Both the position numbers and the translations under genes were made by a program. The notes under the pieces are model-generated. The model worked only from the letters and a program-made list of their open reading frames with translations, searched no databases and was not told where the DNA came from. From NCBI GenBank assembly GCA_963676045.1, contig OY780938.1, positions 1,302,001-1,366,000 of the forward strand: DNA of 64,000 nucleotides, written 5' to 3'. Source of the DNA: Methanogranum sp963676045. GTDB taxonomy: Archaea > Thermoplasmatota > Thermoplasmata > Methanomassiliicoccales > Methanomethylophilaceae. Positions 8,214 through 17,203 of this stretch are shown piece by piece. Numbering within the stretch: the first letter of the stretch is position 1; every line of letters begins with the position of its first letter.

Positions 8214-9191
8214 TTAAAAAATCGACATTAGGTACCCATATCCTTCTTTTTCCATCGAGTCAAATGGAATGAACCTCAAAGAAGCCCCATTGATGCAAAA
8301 ACGCGTTCCATTGGGGGATTCGGGATCATTGTGGAAAACATGACCGAGATGTGAGTTTCCAGCGCGGCTCCTTACTTCGACACGATGCATGCCGTAGCTA
8401 TCGTCATTCAACATCAGAATCGTGTTCTCGTCGATTGTTGATGAGAATCCAGGCCATCCGCACGAGGTATCGAATTTAGCTTTGGATGAAAATAATGGCT
8501 CTCCTGTTACCACGTCGACGTATATTCCTTTCTCTTTTCTTTTATTGCATTCGTTCGAGAATGGGCGTTCGGTCATTCCCTCTTGTGTTATGGAATATTG
8601 TTCTGCTGTCAGTTTATGGATGAGGTCTTCATTGGAAGGCTTTCTGTAATCTGCGGGATCCACGATCATTTTCGGTATCACGTGATTTTTTGTGTCAGAG
8701 GACCGATTTTCGACCGAGGCGCTACCGGGGCAATCAGAATCGTTTTTTTGGTAAGCCGAGGGCAGGTATTCGATTTTTATGTCGATTGCTTTGTGACGTT
8801 CTTTCTCGATCTTACATACTCTTTCGATATCTTCTCTTAGCCGTTCATTTTCATAGTAGATATTGACGTGGTATGTAGGGGCTTTGGCACATCTAGGTTG
8901 TGTCATCATTTGGAGACCAATGATGCGGAAGAATGCAAATAAGATGGCATCCAGACTTATTTTTTCAGGATCATATTCCACGCGTATCATTTCGTGGAAC
9001 TTTTTATCCATTATGTCAGCAGCGGAGCGATGATTACGATTCTCCAGAGCGGCCTTAAGATGTCCCGTGCACACTTTGATGTTCGGGATCGATAGCATCG
9101 CATCTTTAAGATCTTGAAAAGAATCACTTGCGAGATATATCGTATCGTATTTTCCACATATATCGGAACGGCGGTCATCAGATGGAATCAT
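8214..9191 (-). CDS. MsrA-MsrB fusion with a degenerate MsrA domain
   Basis: Methionine sulfoxide reductase fusion of 325 residues. The C-terminal MsrB domain (about 190-310) looks intact: SCGWPGF near 244, SHLGHVF near 281, and the catalytic Cys299 in RFCINGASLRFIP. It lacks the two CxxC zinc pairs, as some MsrB proteins do. The N-terminal 140 residues align with MsrA (VEYDPEKISLDAILFAFFRI is typical), but the catalytic GCFWG motif is replaced by SDSFQ at residues 22-26, so the nucleophilic Cys is Ser24. The MsrA half is therefore probably inactive on Met-S-oxide. The gene stands alone beside tRNA-Lys. Confidence 0.88.
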   Translation of the reverse strand: MIPSDDRRSDICGKYDTIYLASDSFQDLKDAMLSIPNIKVCTGHLKAALENRNHRSAADIMDKKFHEMIRVEYDPEKISLDAILFAFFRIIGLQMMTQPRCAKAPTYHVNIYYENERLREDIERVCKIEKERHKAIDIKIEYLPSAYQKNDSDCPGSASVENRSSDTKNHVIPKMIVDPADYRKPSNEDLIHKLTAEQYSITQEGMTERPFSNECNKRKEKGIYVDVVTGEPLFSSKAKFDTSCGWPGFSSTIDENTILMLNDDSYGMHRVEVRSRAGNSHLGHVFHNDPESPNGTRFCINGASLRFIPFDSMEKEGYGYLMSIF

Positions 9192-9326
9192 ATGTCTGTA
9201 AATGTGATCGTTTTCTCAGCTATTAGAGTTGTCCATGGAATAATTTCGATATTTTCCTGAAAAACGATTCTCATGTAATATGACCAGTTTGACTTTTTGG
9301 TCAATATTATTTACAAACTTGCAAGG

Positions 9327-9400
9327 CGGGCCTGAAGGGATTCGAACCCTTGGCCGCTCGATTAAGAGTCGAGCGCTCTACCTAGCTGAGCTACAGGCCC
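9327..9400 (-). tRNA. tRNA-Lys (anticodon CTT)
   Basis: A 74-nt cloverleaf on the minus strand. The acceptor stem pairs GGGCCTG with CAGGCCC, the D arm carries AGCTCAG, the anticodon loop reads CTCTTAA, and the T arm contains GGTTCGAATCC. The discriminator base is G, as expected for Lys, and CCA is not encoded. No intron is visible. Confidence 0.96.
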
Positions 9401-9428
9401 GCACGTTGAGCCTCTTGATTGCATTCTC

Positions 9429-9440
9429 ATAAATAAAACT
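9429..9440 (-). promoter_or_regulatory. TATA box of tRNA-Lys
   Basis: The minus strand reads GTTTTATTTATG about 30 bp upstream of the mature tRNA 5' end, the usual archaeal promoter position. Confidence 0.55.
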
Positions 9441-9515
9441 GTCTGTCGGTAGACCTGATACGGGCACGTTATTTCCATTAATTATATATCATTCAGTAGT
9501 TGATTGTGACATGAT

Positions 9516-11111
9516 ATGAAAGCAGACGGATTGTCACACATCGGATCCAGAACCAAGGTACTAATCGCATCTTTGATCGTGGTCATCGCAATAGCATCGG
9601 CCGTATTGATCCTGAGTGCCAATGATCCCGATACATCTAACAGATATGATGTCTCCATCAATGCCGGAGACGGCATCGGATCCGTGACAGGCGGAGGGGA
9701 GTTCAAGGAAGGCTCCGAGATAACATTGGAGGCTGAGTTGGAAGATGGCAAGGCATTCCTCGGATGGTATGACTCATCGAACAACCTGGTATCATCTGAC
9801 AATCCATTCACTTTGAAGGTCGTTTCCGATCAAACGTATACTGCAAGGTCCATCTCCGTGTATAAGATCTCCATCAATGCCGGAGACGGCATCGGATCCG
9901 TGACAGGCGGAGGGGAGTTCAAGGAAGGCTCCGAGATAACATTGGAGGCTGAGTTGGAAGAGGATAAAACATTCCTCGGATGGTATGACTCATCGAACAA
10001 CCTGGTATCATCTGACAATCCATTCACTTTGAAGGTCGTTTCCGATCAAACTTATACTGCGATAGCAACCGATCTGTGTTCATTGACGGTCATCACCAAG
10101 ATGGGGGTGGAAAGTGCCTCTGGTGCAGGCGAGTATGGTCACGGGCAGCAGGTAACAGTGACCGCATATGTGGATGAAGGCTATTCATTCCTCGGATGGT
10201 TCTCCGATGAAGGACTTTTGAGCAATGATGCAACATATTCGTTCGAAATGGAAAGTAACATCTCCATATACGCATACGGTGAATCTCTGACGATGGTCTC
10301 GGAGACTTCGGAGGGAGTTTTTCAATTTGTATCGCCAGTGGATCTAGATTCCACACTTCTGTGGACCGTGACCAATAATGACACGAAAAAATATGTGGGC
10401 ACATATCGCTCGGATGAACTATCCTTCGATCCAGAAGGCGGTAATTACACGGTGCGTGTGAGTGGAAAGGTCTGCGGTGAAGCGTATTCCCACAGCGAGA
10501 TATTCATCGATTACGGTCAGGTATCAAAGAGATTCGATTGGACATATGACGGCGTAAATTACTCCTTCGTATGGACCTTGAATTATTCTACATATCTGTC
10601 ATGGAGGAACAGTACAAGCATAGATCGTTGGCCGACCACAGATGGTGAGCGGACATCGTATGTCACCAATTCCATATCGAGTGTGAGGTCGATATCCGAT
10701 TATCTTGAAAGTTGTTCCTTGTCGATGACAGAAGTGGAACGCGCGGATTTTGTTCTTAAATTCGTTGAGAGTACAGAATATGTATCCGATTCTACCAGTA
10801 GGAATAAAGCAGAGTGGTTCAAATATCCGATAGAGACCTTGTTCGACAACGGTGGCGATTGTGAGGACACATCAATACTGTATTGCACATTGATGCACAG
10901 TCTAGGTTATGACGTCGCACTTTTGCATTTCCCTGCCAGTCTCGGATATGATGCAGGCCATATGGCCGCATCTGTCGCCCTGTCCGATTGTAGCGGCAGG
11001 TATTATCTTGTCGATGGCGAGAAGTATTATTATTGCGAGACGACGAGCAACTGGGATGTAGGGGTCCCGTGGGAAGAGTACACCACAGCCTATGTTCTGG
11101 TCGTAGAGTGA
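9516..11111 (+). CDS. exported protein with InlB-type repeats and a transglutaminase-like domain
   Basis: A 531-residue secreted or membrane-anchored protein. An N-terminal hydrophobic segment (about 13-33) acts as signal or anchor. Three InlB B-type repeats (Listeria-Bacteroides repeat fold, motif FLGWYDSS) span about residues 46-250; the first two are almost identical. The C-terminal part resembles a transglutaminase-like cysteine peptidase domain, with Cys449 in GGDCEDTS, His482 in DAGHMA and an Asp in YLVDGE as a likely triad. Repeat-bearing surface proteins of this kind are abundant in gut methanogens and suggest contact with host or microbial surfaces. The substrate is unknown. Confidence 0.85.
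   Translation: MKADGLSHIGSRTKVLIASLIVVIAIASAVLILSANDPDTSNRYDVSINAGDGIGSVTGGGEFKEGSEITLEAELEDGKAFLGWYDSSNNLVSSDNPFTLKVVSDQTYTARSISVYKISINAGDGIGSVTGGGEFKEGSEITLEAELEEDKTFLGWYDSSNNLVSSDNPFTLKVVSDQTYTAIATDLCSLTVITKMGVESASGAGEYGHGQQVTVTAYVDEGYSFLGWFSDEGLLSNDATYSFEMESNISIYAYGESLTMVSETSEGVFQFVSPVDLDSTLLWTVTNNDTKKYVGTYRSDELSFDPEGGNYTVRVSGKVCGEAYSHSEIFIDYGQVSKRFDWTYDGVNYSFVWTLNYSTYLSWRNSTSIDRWPTTDGERTSYVTNSISSVRSISDYLESCSLSMTEVERADFVLKFVESTEYVSDSTSRNKAEWFKYPIETLFDNGGDCEDTSILYCTLMHSLGYDVALLHFPASLGYDAGHMAASVALSDCSGRYYLVDGEKYYYCETTSNWDVGVPWEEYTTAYVLVVE
9652..10061 (+). repeat. near-identical 216-bp tandem duplication inside the surface-protein gene
   Basis: Two copies with a 216-bp period (72 codons) start at about 9652 and 9868. 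They are nearly identical for about 190 bp each, differing mainly at a few codons around 9741 and 9957, and a diverged third protein repeat follows. The high nucleotide identity points to a recent duplication or gene conversion and makes repeat-number variation likely. Confidence 0.9.
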
Positions 11112-11146
11112 TAAACGCAATTAATATATCGTCATCGCACATTCTG

Positions 11147-11638
11147 ATGTTGATGATGAAGACACTCAGGGTTAGGGACCTTATGACCACACAGGTGGTC
11201 ACAGTCAAACCGACTGATACGCTCAAGCAGGCCACCATAAAGTTCGCTGTTGATAATGTGACAGGGGCACCTGTAGTCGACAACAGGAATCATGTGGTTG
11301 GAGTAATCACAGAGAATGATATATTGAATCTGATATTGAAATATCAGACCAGATTTGCCAACGATGTGGACCCTCATTTTCTTTTGGCCGTACCATTGGA
11401 TGGGGAGGCAGAGGATCCAAGGGTCAATGAGATAAACAAGACATTCTCAGAGACGAAGGTGGAGGACGTCATGAAAAGGAGCGTTCTCACAACGACACCT
11501 GATGCAGAGATCGTGGAGGCATTGAAATCCATGATGGTCATGGATGTCAACCGTTTGCCTGTACTCGAGAAAGGAGTATTGGTAGGGGCGATCTCTAGAT
11601 CGGATGTAATCTTCTACATATACAAGAGGAAGGTCTGA
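11147..11638 (+). CDS. protein with two CBS domains
   Basis: About 164 residues made of a tandem CBS pair (Bateman module). The first runs from VRDLMTTQVVTVKPTDTL to VVGVITENDIL, the second from VEDVMKRSVLTTTPDAEI to LVGAISRSDVI. Such modules usually bind adenosine nucleotides and regulate a partner, and there is no attached effector domain here. Three nearby ATG codons (11147, 11153, 11156) could be the start. The box TTAATATA at about 11120 suggests a leaderless transcript. The MBL gene follows 7 bp later, so the two are probably co-transcribed. Confidence 0.88.
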   Translation: MLMMKTLRVRDLMTTQVVTVKPTDTLKQATIKFAVDNVTGAPVVDNRNHVVGVITENDILNLILKYQTRFANDVDPHFLLAVPLDGEAEDPRVNEINKTFSETKVEDVMKRSVLTTTPDAEIVEALKSMMVMDVNRLPVLEKGVLVGAISRSDVIFYIYKRKV

Positions 11639-11645
11639 GTGTCAG

Positions 11646-12401
11646 ATGTTTGAGGTCCACGTACTTGCCAGCGGAAGCGACGGTAATTGTACGGTGATCC
11701 AGTTCGATGATGAAGCGATCATGATCGATGCGGGGGTCAGCTACCGCAAGATCTCTACATACATGGATCAGGAAGGAGTGGACCCAAAGATCATAAAAGC
11801 ACTTCTGATAACGCATGAACATTCAGATCATATCTTGGGAGCCGGGGCGACCGCAAGGAAATTAGGATTGCCTGTGTATTGCAACAGGCCAACATTCGAA
11901 GCCAGTTGTTTAGGTTCAGTGGAGTATCACGAGATCCGCACTGCAGATTCATTTCAGATAGGGGGGATGAATATAATCCCTCTCCCAACTTCACACAATG
12001 CTGTGGAACCAAATGCATTCTTGGTGGAAGAAGATCGCAAGAAGGCCCTTCTTGCCACAGATACAGGAAAGATGACATTCCAGATAGAGCATGCGTTGGC
12101 AGAGGCGGACATTGCGGTCATAGAATCGAATTACAACAAGAAGATGTTGGTCGAAGGACCCTATCCAGCATATCTGAAGAAGTTGATCGACAGCGATCAA
12201 GGTCACTTATCCAATGTGGATTGTGCGGCTGCGATAAAACGCACCATGAATGAAAAGAGACAGATATTCTTGGCCCATCTTAGTAAGACCAACAACACCC
12301 CCGATACTGCGAGGGAGGAAGTGGCCGATCTGACTGGTATAAAACGCATTAAACTGGATTGTCTAGAGTTCCAAGGGGATACAAGGACCCTCAGATTCTG
12401 A
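11646..12401 (+). CDS. MBL-fold metallohydrolase, YycJ-like
   Basis: Metallo-beta-lactamase fold protein of 251 residues. It has the metal motif THEHSDH near residue 58, a later His in TSHNAVEPNAF, an Asp in ATDTGKM, and a further His in FLAHLSKTNN. The N-terminal ASGSDGNCT is the signature of the YycJ/WalJ group, whose members are small nuclease-like hydrolases of uncertain substrate. It is probably co-transcribed with the CBS protein. Confidence 0.85.
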   Translation: MFEVHVLASGSDGNCTVIQFDDEAIMIDAGVSYRKISTYMDQEGVDPKIIKALLITHEHSDHILGAGATARKLGLPVYCNRPTFEASCLGSVEYHEIRTADSFQIGGMNIIPLPTSHNAVEPNAFLVEEDRKKALLATDTGKMTFQIEHALAEADIAVIESNYNKKMLVEGPYPAYLKKLIDSDQGHLSNVDCAAAIKRTMNEKRQIFLAHLSKTNNTPDTAREEVADLTGIKRIKLDCLEFQGDTRTLRF

Positions 12402-13280
12402 TCAGGGCGAAGGCGTGAGGAGTATGGCCTTTTCCCTGTGAACGAGTGCGTCAGCCATTACTTTAGGCATCATTATGACGTCTTCCTTCGAAAGTCTATA
12501 ATCGCGATCTGGTCCGGAGAATGCCGGGAGATCTTCGGTTATGCGTATCAGGACCATATCATTCGTGGTAAACGAATTGTCGCGAGGGGAAATCTCTTTT
12601 TCTTTTTTTCCTGAAATCCTCATCTCATCATCGACGACCTGTGATGCGGGTGCGGCAAATAGCTTATCCTCATCAATCGCTGCATTGTCGTCATAATTGA
12701 CCGCATCTTCTGGGAAATTGTCGAACTGGGGTTCTTCCATTTCAAGTTCCGGTTCGAAATTCACTTCGACGACAGGTTCAACAGCAGTCTCTTTCGGTAC
12801 TGGTTTTGAGGGTGTTTCCACCACAGGGTCCTTTTTAGATGGAACATCAGGGTCTATTCTTGGAGAATCATATTTCTTTTCGCCAGCCATCTTAGTTATG
12901 AGGGCCCCGTGTCTTCTTGAGATCTCAAGTACATTACTGTAATATTCCTTCTCTTCCGGGGTAAGTTGGTCTATGACGTTTTGTGCGCCCATGGCACTTC
13001 TGAGTGCCAATGAGCATATTTTCTGCATGCGTATCTCAACCACTTCTTTTGATAGCTGTTTGGCCTTCTTCCTGCGTTGATTGGCGCCTTCACATATGAG
13101 CGAGTCCGGGTCCATCGAAAGTTGTTTGTTGTACTCGGCGCTCAACCCCATCAACAATCCAGCTATCGCTGGGTATAGGTCTTTTCTAACTACTGATAGC
13201 GAGGGGGCCTTCTTCTCTACTCGGTATATCGCAGTAAGGTCCTCGAAATCAAGGGGGTCTTGGACAGAATTCAACATCAT
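12402..13280 (-). CDS. gins51: DNA replication GINS subunit, Gins51 type
   Basis: Subunit of the GINS complex that joins MCM and Cdc45/GAN in the replicative helicase. The order is an N-terminal helical A domain (about 1-145), a long acidic Pro/Glu/Asp-rich linker (about 150-230), and a C-terminal B domain with DMVLIRITEDLPAFSGPDRDYRLSKEDV, typical of Gins51. The long linker is unusual but not unique in archaea. Start: ATG at 13280 or 13277, next to GAAGGT. A longer frame to 13322 is less likely. It converges directly on the MBL gene. Confidence 0.87.
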   Translation of the reverse strand: MMLNSVQDPLDFEDLTAIYRVEKKAPSLSVVRKDLYPAIAGLLMGLSAEYNKQLSMDPDSLICEGANQRRKKAKQLSKEVVEIRMQKICSLALRSAMGAQNVIDQLTPEEKEYYSNVLEISRRHGALITKMAGEKKYDSPRIDPDVPSKKDPVVETPSKPVPKETAVEPVVEVNFEPELEMEEPQFDNFPEDAVNYDDNAAIDEDKLFAAPASQVVDDEMRISGKKEKEISPRDNSFTTNDMVLIRITEDLPAFSGPDRDYRLSKEDVIMMPKVMADALVHREKAILLTPSP

Positions 13281-13354
13281 ACCTTCATTTTCATGTCGAT
13301 ATTTGATTGTATTGGAACCCAAAAGACGATATCCTCACAGCACAATCCATATTC

Positions 13355-13651
13355 ATGGAGTTAAGGGATGTATCTCGCATAGTTAAAGAAGGTTTGGAGG
13401 TGGATATCCTTGTATCTCCTCGTTCTAGCAGGTCCGGCCCCGAAGGATTCGACGAATGGAGAAGAAGGCTCATAATGAGGATAAAGGCCCCTCCATTGGA
13501 TGGAAAGGCTAACAAAGAAGTGGAGGCCGAGATCAAAGGATTGTCAGGGTGTCAATCACAGATAATATCTGGACATCTCAACAGGCAGAAGACCGTGATC
13601 ATATATGGTGACGGTCAAAGGATACTTCACGATCTTGAAGGTAAGATATGA
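13355..13651 (+). CDS. DUF167/YggU family protein
   Basis: A 98-residue conserved protein of unknown function (UPF0235). The family signature, here RIKAPPLDGKANKEVEAEIKG, is clear, preceded by the VDILVSPRSSRSG strand. An earlier in-frame TTG-type start overlaps the gins51 upstream region and is not used. It overlaps the Toprim gene by 4 nt (ATGA), so the two are translationally coupled. Confidence 0.88.
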   Translation: MELRDVSRIVKEGLEVDILVSPRSSRSGPEGFDEWRRRLIMRIKAPPLDGKANKEVEAEIKGLSGCQSQIISGHLNRQKTVIIYGDGQRILHDLEGKI

Positions 13652-14049
13652 ATGATGCTGACCGTTTGGAGGCCATTGACAAGGTTTTGGAAGATCTGTC
13701 GATGATGTCCAATGACCATGTGATCCTAGTGGAAGGGATGAATGACGAGAGGTCCTTGAGGTCATTGGGTATCGAGGGTATGTTCAGGCATATTCAATCT
13801 GAAGGAGGACCAATCAGAGTGGCGGAAAAAGTATATAATAGCGGGATGAAGGCCATCATCTTGACAGACTGGGATCATAAAGGCGGCATTCTTTCCAAAG
13901 AAATGAGCAATCAGTTATCTTCACTCGGCGTATTGTACGATACATCTTTGAGAAAAAGACTCGCGATATTGTGCTCAGGATATATCAAAGATGTAGAGTC
14001 TTTAGAGCAAATGGTGGGTCGTCTCAATTTCAGAGGCAGAGACATATAA
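13648..14049 (+). CDS. Toprim-domain protein (RNase M5-like)
   Basis: A 133-residue stand-alone Toprim protein. The conserved Glu is in ILVEGMNDERSL and the DxD pair in LTDWDHKGG, the metal-binding residues shared by topoisomerases, primases and RNase M5. Archaeal members are annotated as small-primase-like or 5S rRNA maturation-like proteins, but their activity is not established. It is coupled to the DUF167 gene. Confidence 0.82.
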   Translation: MNDADRLEAIDKVLEDLSMMSNDHVILVEGMNDERSLRSLGIEGMFRHIQSEGGPIRVAEKVYNSGMKAIILTDWDHKGGILSKEMSNQLSSLGVLYDTSLRKRLAILCSGYIKDVESLEQMVGRLNFRGRDI

Positions 14050-14087
14050 CCAGTTGGTATTATAAACCATAATTACGATATAAAATC

Positions 14088-14447
14088 ATGTCTAACGACA
14101 AAATCAAAAGGCCATTATTCGTTACGATCATAGGTCTGTTGTTCCTATTGGTCGGTGTGCTCGCATTGATATTCGGTATCGCTGTAGCGGCCGGGTATAA
14201 TTTTGGAGAAGACTCAATAAAAACTACATTTGGTGCGATAGGTATCGTAGTAGCAGTGATTTACGCGGTCGTAGGATACGGTACGCTCAAAGGATGGAAG
14301 ATAATGTGGTACTTAGGTGTCATATTCGCAGTCATCGGAGTTATAGTTGGTATCCTTGCATTCCCTGTAGGTATTATCGCATTGATAATTTCCATTGTGA
14401 TCCTGTACTATCTATTCCGTCCAGGTGTAAAACAATTCTTTAATTAA
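14088..14447 (+). CDS. small four-helix membrane protein
   Basis: A 119-residue integral membrane protein with about four hydrophobic segments, a basic N-terminus and a basic C-terminal end. I do not recognise a functional family with confidence. A TATA-like ATTATAAACC about 27 bp upstream of the ATG indicates its own, probably leaderless, transcript, and a GC-rich hairpin follows the gene. Confidence 0.7.
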   Translation: MSNDKIKRPLFVTIIGLLFLLVGVLALIFGIAVAAGYNFGEDSIKTTFGAIGIVVAVIYAVVGYGTLKGWKIMWYLGVIFAVIGVIVGILAFPVGIIALIISIVILYYLFRPGVKQFFN

Positions 14448-14461
14448 AAAGTAAAATAAGT

Positions 14462-14483
14462 CCGCCGTTCGGCGGCATTTTTT
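14462..14483 (+). terminator. hairpin-plus-T-run terminator
   Basis: Perfect stem CCGCC/GGCGG with a GTTC loop, followed after CA by six Ts. It lies 15 bp after the membrane protein stop codon and before tmk. Confidence 0.75.
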
Positions 14484-14565
14484 CATTTATATCATCAATC
14501 CATAATAGGACGGATCTTTGTTTCTCAGAGGTCTGAAATACTCCAAACACAGTATGGTAGGTGTT

Positions 14566-15159
14566 ATGACTGGAGCATTCATAGTCTTCGAAGGAATAGA
14601 CGGTTCCGGAAAGACAACCCTCTGCAATAGGGTACGTGAGGAGTTGGAGAAGATAGGCAAAAGTGTCGTCGTCACCCAAGAGCCAACGCATGACGAGATC
14701 GGGACATTGATAAGAAGTGGTTCTGTGAAGGGCATATCTCCTCTGGCAGAGTCCTTGTTATTCGTTGCGGATAGGGCGGTTCATACTGAAAGGATAAGGA
14801 AATTGGTCGAAGAAGACAATATCGTGATATGCGACAGGTATTTTGCTTCCACCGTTGCATATCAATCCGCACCTTTGAATGGCGTTTCAGTCAATATTGA
14901 TTGGCTTTTAGAGATCAATATGCCGGTCATACTTACTCCGAACATAACTTTTCTCTTAGATCTTGACGTGGAAAAGAGTATGAGGCGCGTCATAAACAGA
15001 GGGGAGAAGAGCAAGTTCGAGGATTTCGAATATCAGCGTTCAGTTCGTACAAATTATATCAAACTCGCTAAACAGTTTAATTTCGTGATAATCGAGGCCG
15101 ATCGTATGCAGGAAGAGGTCTTGGAAGATGTCATGAGGATAATAAAGGAGGTCATTTGA
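14566..15159 (+). CDS. tmk: thymidylate kinase
   Basis: Phosphorylates dTMP to dTDP. The 197 residues show the P-loop FEGIDGSGKTT near the N-terminus, TQEPTHDEIG, and the DRYFASTVAYQ motif with the catalytic DR. The chosen ATG follows AGGTG; the frame continues upstream without a ribosome site. The stop codon overlaps the coaBC start (TTGATG), so tmk-coaBC-pantoate kinase form one coupled operon. Confidence 0.95.
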   Translation: MTGAFIVFEGIDGSGKTTLCNRVREELEKIGKSVVVTQEPTHDEIGTLIRSGSVKGISPLAESLLFVADRAVHTERIRKLVEEDNIVICDRYFASTVAYQSAPLNGVSVNIDWLLEINMPVILTPNITFLLDLDVEKSMRRVINRGEKSKFEDFEYQRSVRTNYIKLAKQFNFVIIEADRMQEEVLEDVMRIIKEVI

Positions 15160-16346
15160 TGCATCCGTCAGAGGAAATATATTGTGAGAAAAGCAAAAGA
15201 CTGAGAGGAAAGACAATTGTATTGGGCATGACAGGAAGTATTGCGGTCACAGAATGTTTTTCGCTGATACGGGAGTTGATAAGGCATGGCGCGAAGGTCA
15301 TACCAGTTATGACTCCCAGTGCAGTAAAGCTTGTGGCGCCAGATGCGATCGAATTCGCATCCGGTGTGAAACCAATCGTAGATTTAAGCGGACAGACCGA
15401 GCATATAAAATATCTCGGAGATTCAACCGCCGCAGATCTTTTCATGATATTTCCTGCGACAGCGAACACGATATCCAAGATAGCCAACGGGATCGACGAT
15501 ACATCGGTCACCTCATTCGCCACAGTGGCATTGGGAAGTAAGATACCGATAATACTTGCACCCGCGATGCATCAGCATATGTACGATAACCCTGCCGTTA
15601 TCAAGAACATAAAGACCTTGGAATCTTGGGGTATAAACATAATAGGTCCAAATCTAGACGGCATCAGGGCGAAGGTCGCATCAAAGGAGGAGGTCGTAGC
15701 ATGGGCCATAAGGTGCCTTTCAAGGAGCGACCTCAACGGGAAGCGCATACTCATAATAGGAGGACGCAGCGAGGAACCGTTGGATTCGATGAGGATAATC
15801 ACAAACCGCTCGACTGGCCTTATGTCGTTGGTACTCGCCCTTAGGGCTTTTGAGCGTGGTGCAAAGGTCGAATTATGGATGGGGGCATGCAGCGTCCCAC
15901 TTCCTGATTTCATCAAGGTCAGAAGGTTCAATACCGTATCGGACCTAGTATCGATGATCGATGGGATAGATCAGGACTATGTAATAGTTCCAGCAGCGTT
16001 GGCTGATTTTGCACCAGACTTCACCCAAGGGAAGATACCGAGCGATCATAAACACGACATGATGCTGAATCCAGTACCAAAGGTATTGCCATTGATACGC
16101 AAGAAGTGTCAGAACGTCATCGGATTCAAAGCAGAATCCGGGTTGGACACATTCCATCTCGAGGAGAAGGCCAGGCAACGCATGGACATGTACGATCTGA
16201 AAGCGGTTGTTGCCAATGACATAGATTCTGTGGGCAAGGTATCAACCTCAGCGCTCTTGATAACAAAGGACGGTTCGAAGGACATAACCGGATCCAAGAC
16301 CGAGATCTCGGATGCGATACTGAATCTTTGCGTGGAGAGTAGATGA
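15159..16346 (+). CDS. coaBC: bifunctional phosphopantothenoylcysteine decarboxylase / phosphopantothenate-cysteine ligase
   Basis: Makes 4'-phosphopantetheine from 4'-phosphopantothenate and cysteine, two steps of CoA synthesis. The flavin-dependent CoaC domain (about 1-185) holds TGSIAV, the PATANT motif and APAMHQHMYDNP. The CoaB domain (about 190-390) begins with LIIGGRSEEPLDSMRIITNRSTG. About 395 residues is the expected length. The gene is followed by pantoate kinase with an ATGA overlap, so the operon is devoted to the archaeal CoA route. Confidence 0.94.
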   Translation: MHPSEEIYCEKSKRLRGKTIVLGMTGSIAVTECFSLIRELIRHGAKVIPVMTPSAVKLVAPDAIEFASGVKPIVDLSGQTEHIKYLGDSTAADLFMIFPATANTISKIANGIDDTSVTSFATVALGSKIPIILAPAMHQHMYDNPAVIKNIKTLESWGINIIGPNLDGIRAKVASKEEVVAWAIRCLSRSDLNGKRILIIGGRSEEPLDSMRIITNRSTGLMSLVLALRAFERGAKVELWMGACSVPLPDFIKVRRFNTVSDLVSMIDGIDQDYVIVPAALADFAPDFTQGKIPSDHKHDMMLNPVPKVLPLIRKKCQNVIGFKAESGLDTFHLEEKARQRMDMYDLKAVVANDIDSVGKVSTSALLITKDGSKDITGSKTEISDAILNLCVESR

Positions 16347-17203
16347 TAAGTGCCTTCTGTCCAGCGCACATAACTTGTTTCTTCGAGCCGGTGGAGTCCA
16401 CAGATACGCTTTCCAAGGGATCAAGAGGAGCGGGGATAAGACTCTTAGAGGGCACGAGGGTATCGATCAGTGAGAATAGATCCTCACACACCGAGATAAC
16501 CATGGATGGGGCGTCTTCGGAAGCGCCCATTACAAGGAAGCTATTGGAAATGGCAGCCTCAGGAAGAGGATTCGATGTGGTCATTGAGAACAGCCTTCCC
16601 ATAGGTCAGGGATTCGGGATGAGTGCTGCAGGCGCCATCGCAGCTGCATTGTGCGTAGGTGAGATTCAAGGATTCGATAAGCAGGCGGCATACAGTCTGG
16701 CACATCGTGTGGAAGTTATAATGGGAGGAGGTCTTGGTGACGTCTCAGGTATAATGGGCGACACTCCTCAACCAGTGCGTGTCCTTCCAGGATTGCCGCC
16801 CATTGGAAGGGTAATAGGCACAGGAATAGATCTCGAAGAACTGTCCGTTGCAGTGCTTGGTCCTAAGGTAAGTACTTCGAAGGTCCTGAATGACAAATCA
16901 AGATATAGGTCCATATGCGAAGCAGGTCATTTTGCAGTAGATGAGTATTTAAAAGGACCTTCTAAGTCATCATTGTACTCCATATCCAATGAATTTTCAA
17001 GGAAGGCAGGTCTGGAAAGCATTGAGATATGTAAGGCCATAAACAGCTTAAAATCGATAGGAATAATGTCTGGAATGTGCATGCTGGGCAATAGCATTTT
17101 CATTGATTCCAGATCTAAGAAAATAACTGATGCGATCGACAGTCATGATGTGTTGAAAGTCACACCTACAGGGATGCCCGCATCAGTCATTCGAAAAGAG
17201 TGA
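16343..17203 (+). CDS. pantoate kinase (archaeal GHMP family)
   Basis: Phosphorylates pantoate in the archaeal CoA pathway, which uses pantoate kinase plus phosphopantothenate synthetase instead of PanC and PanK. The 286 residues carry the N-terminal FCPAHITCFFEP, the GHMP ATP-binding loop LPIGQGFGMSAAGA near residue 90, and a later GGGLGD. The overlap with coaBC supports the assignment over other GHMP kinases. The phosphopantothenate synthetase gene is not in this window. Confidence 0.9.
   Translation: MISAFCPAHITCFFEPVESTDTLSKGSRGAGIRLLEGTRVSISENRSSHTEITMDGASSEAPITRKLLEMAASGRGFDVVIENSLPIGQGFGMSAAGAIAAALCVGEIQGFDKQAAYSLAHRVEVIMGGGLGDVSGIMGDTPQPVRVLPGLPPIGRVIGTGIDLEELSVAVLGPKVSTSKVLNDKSRYRSICEAGHFAVDEYLKGPSKSSLYSISNEFSRKAGLESIEICKAINSLKSIGIMSGMCMLGNSIFIDSRSKKITDAIDSHDVLKVTPTGMPASVIRKE

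Noticed and set aside
9281..9303. Inverted repeat TGACCA/TGGTCA as an operator near the msr gene and tRNA-Lys
   Set aside because: The arms are short with an 11-bp AT-rich gap, and no regulator or second copy is visible to support it.
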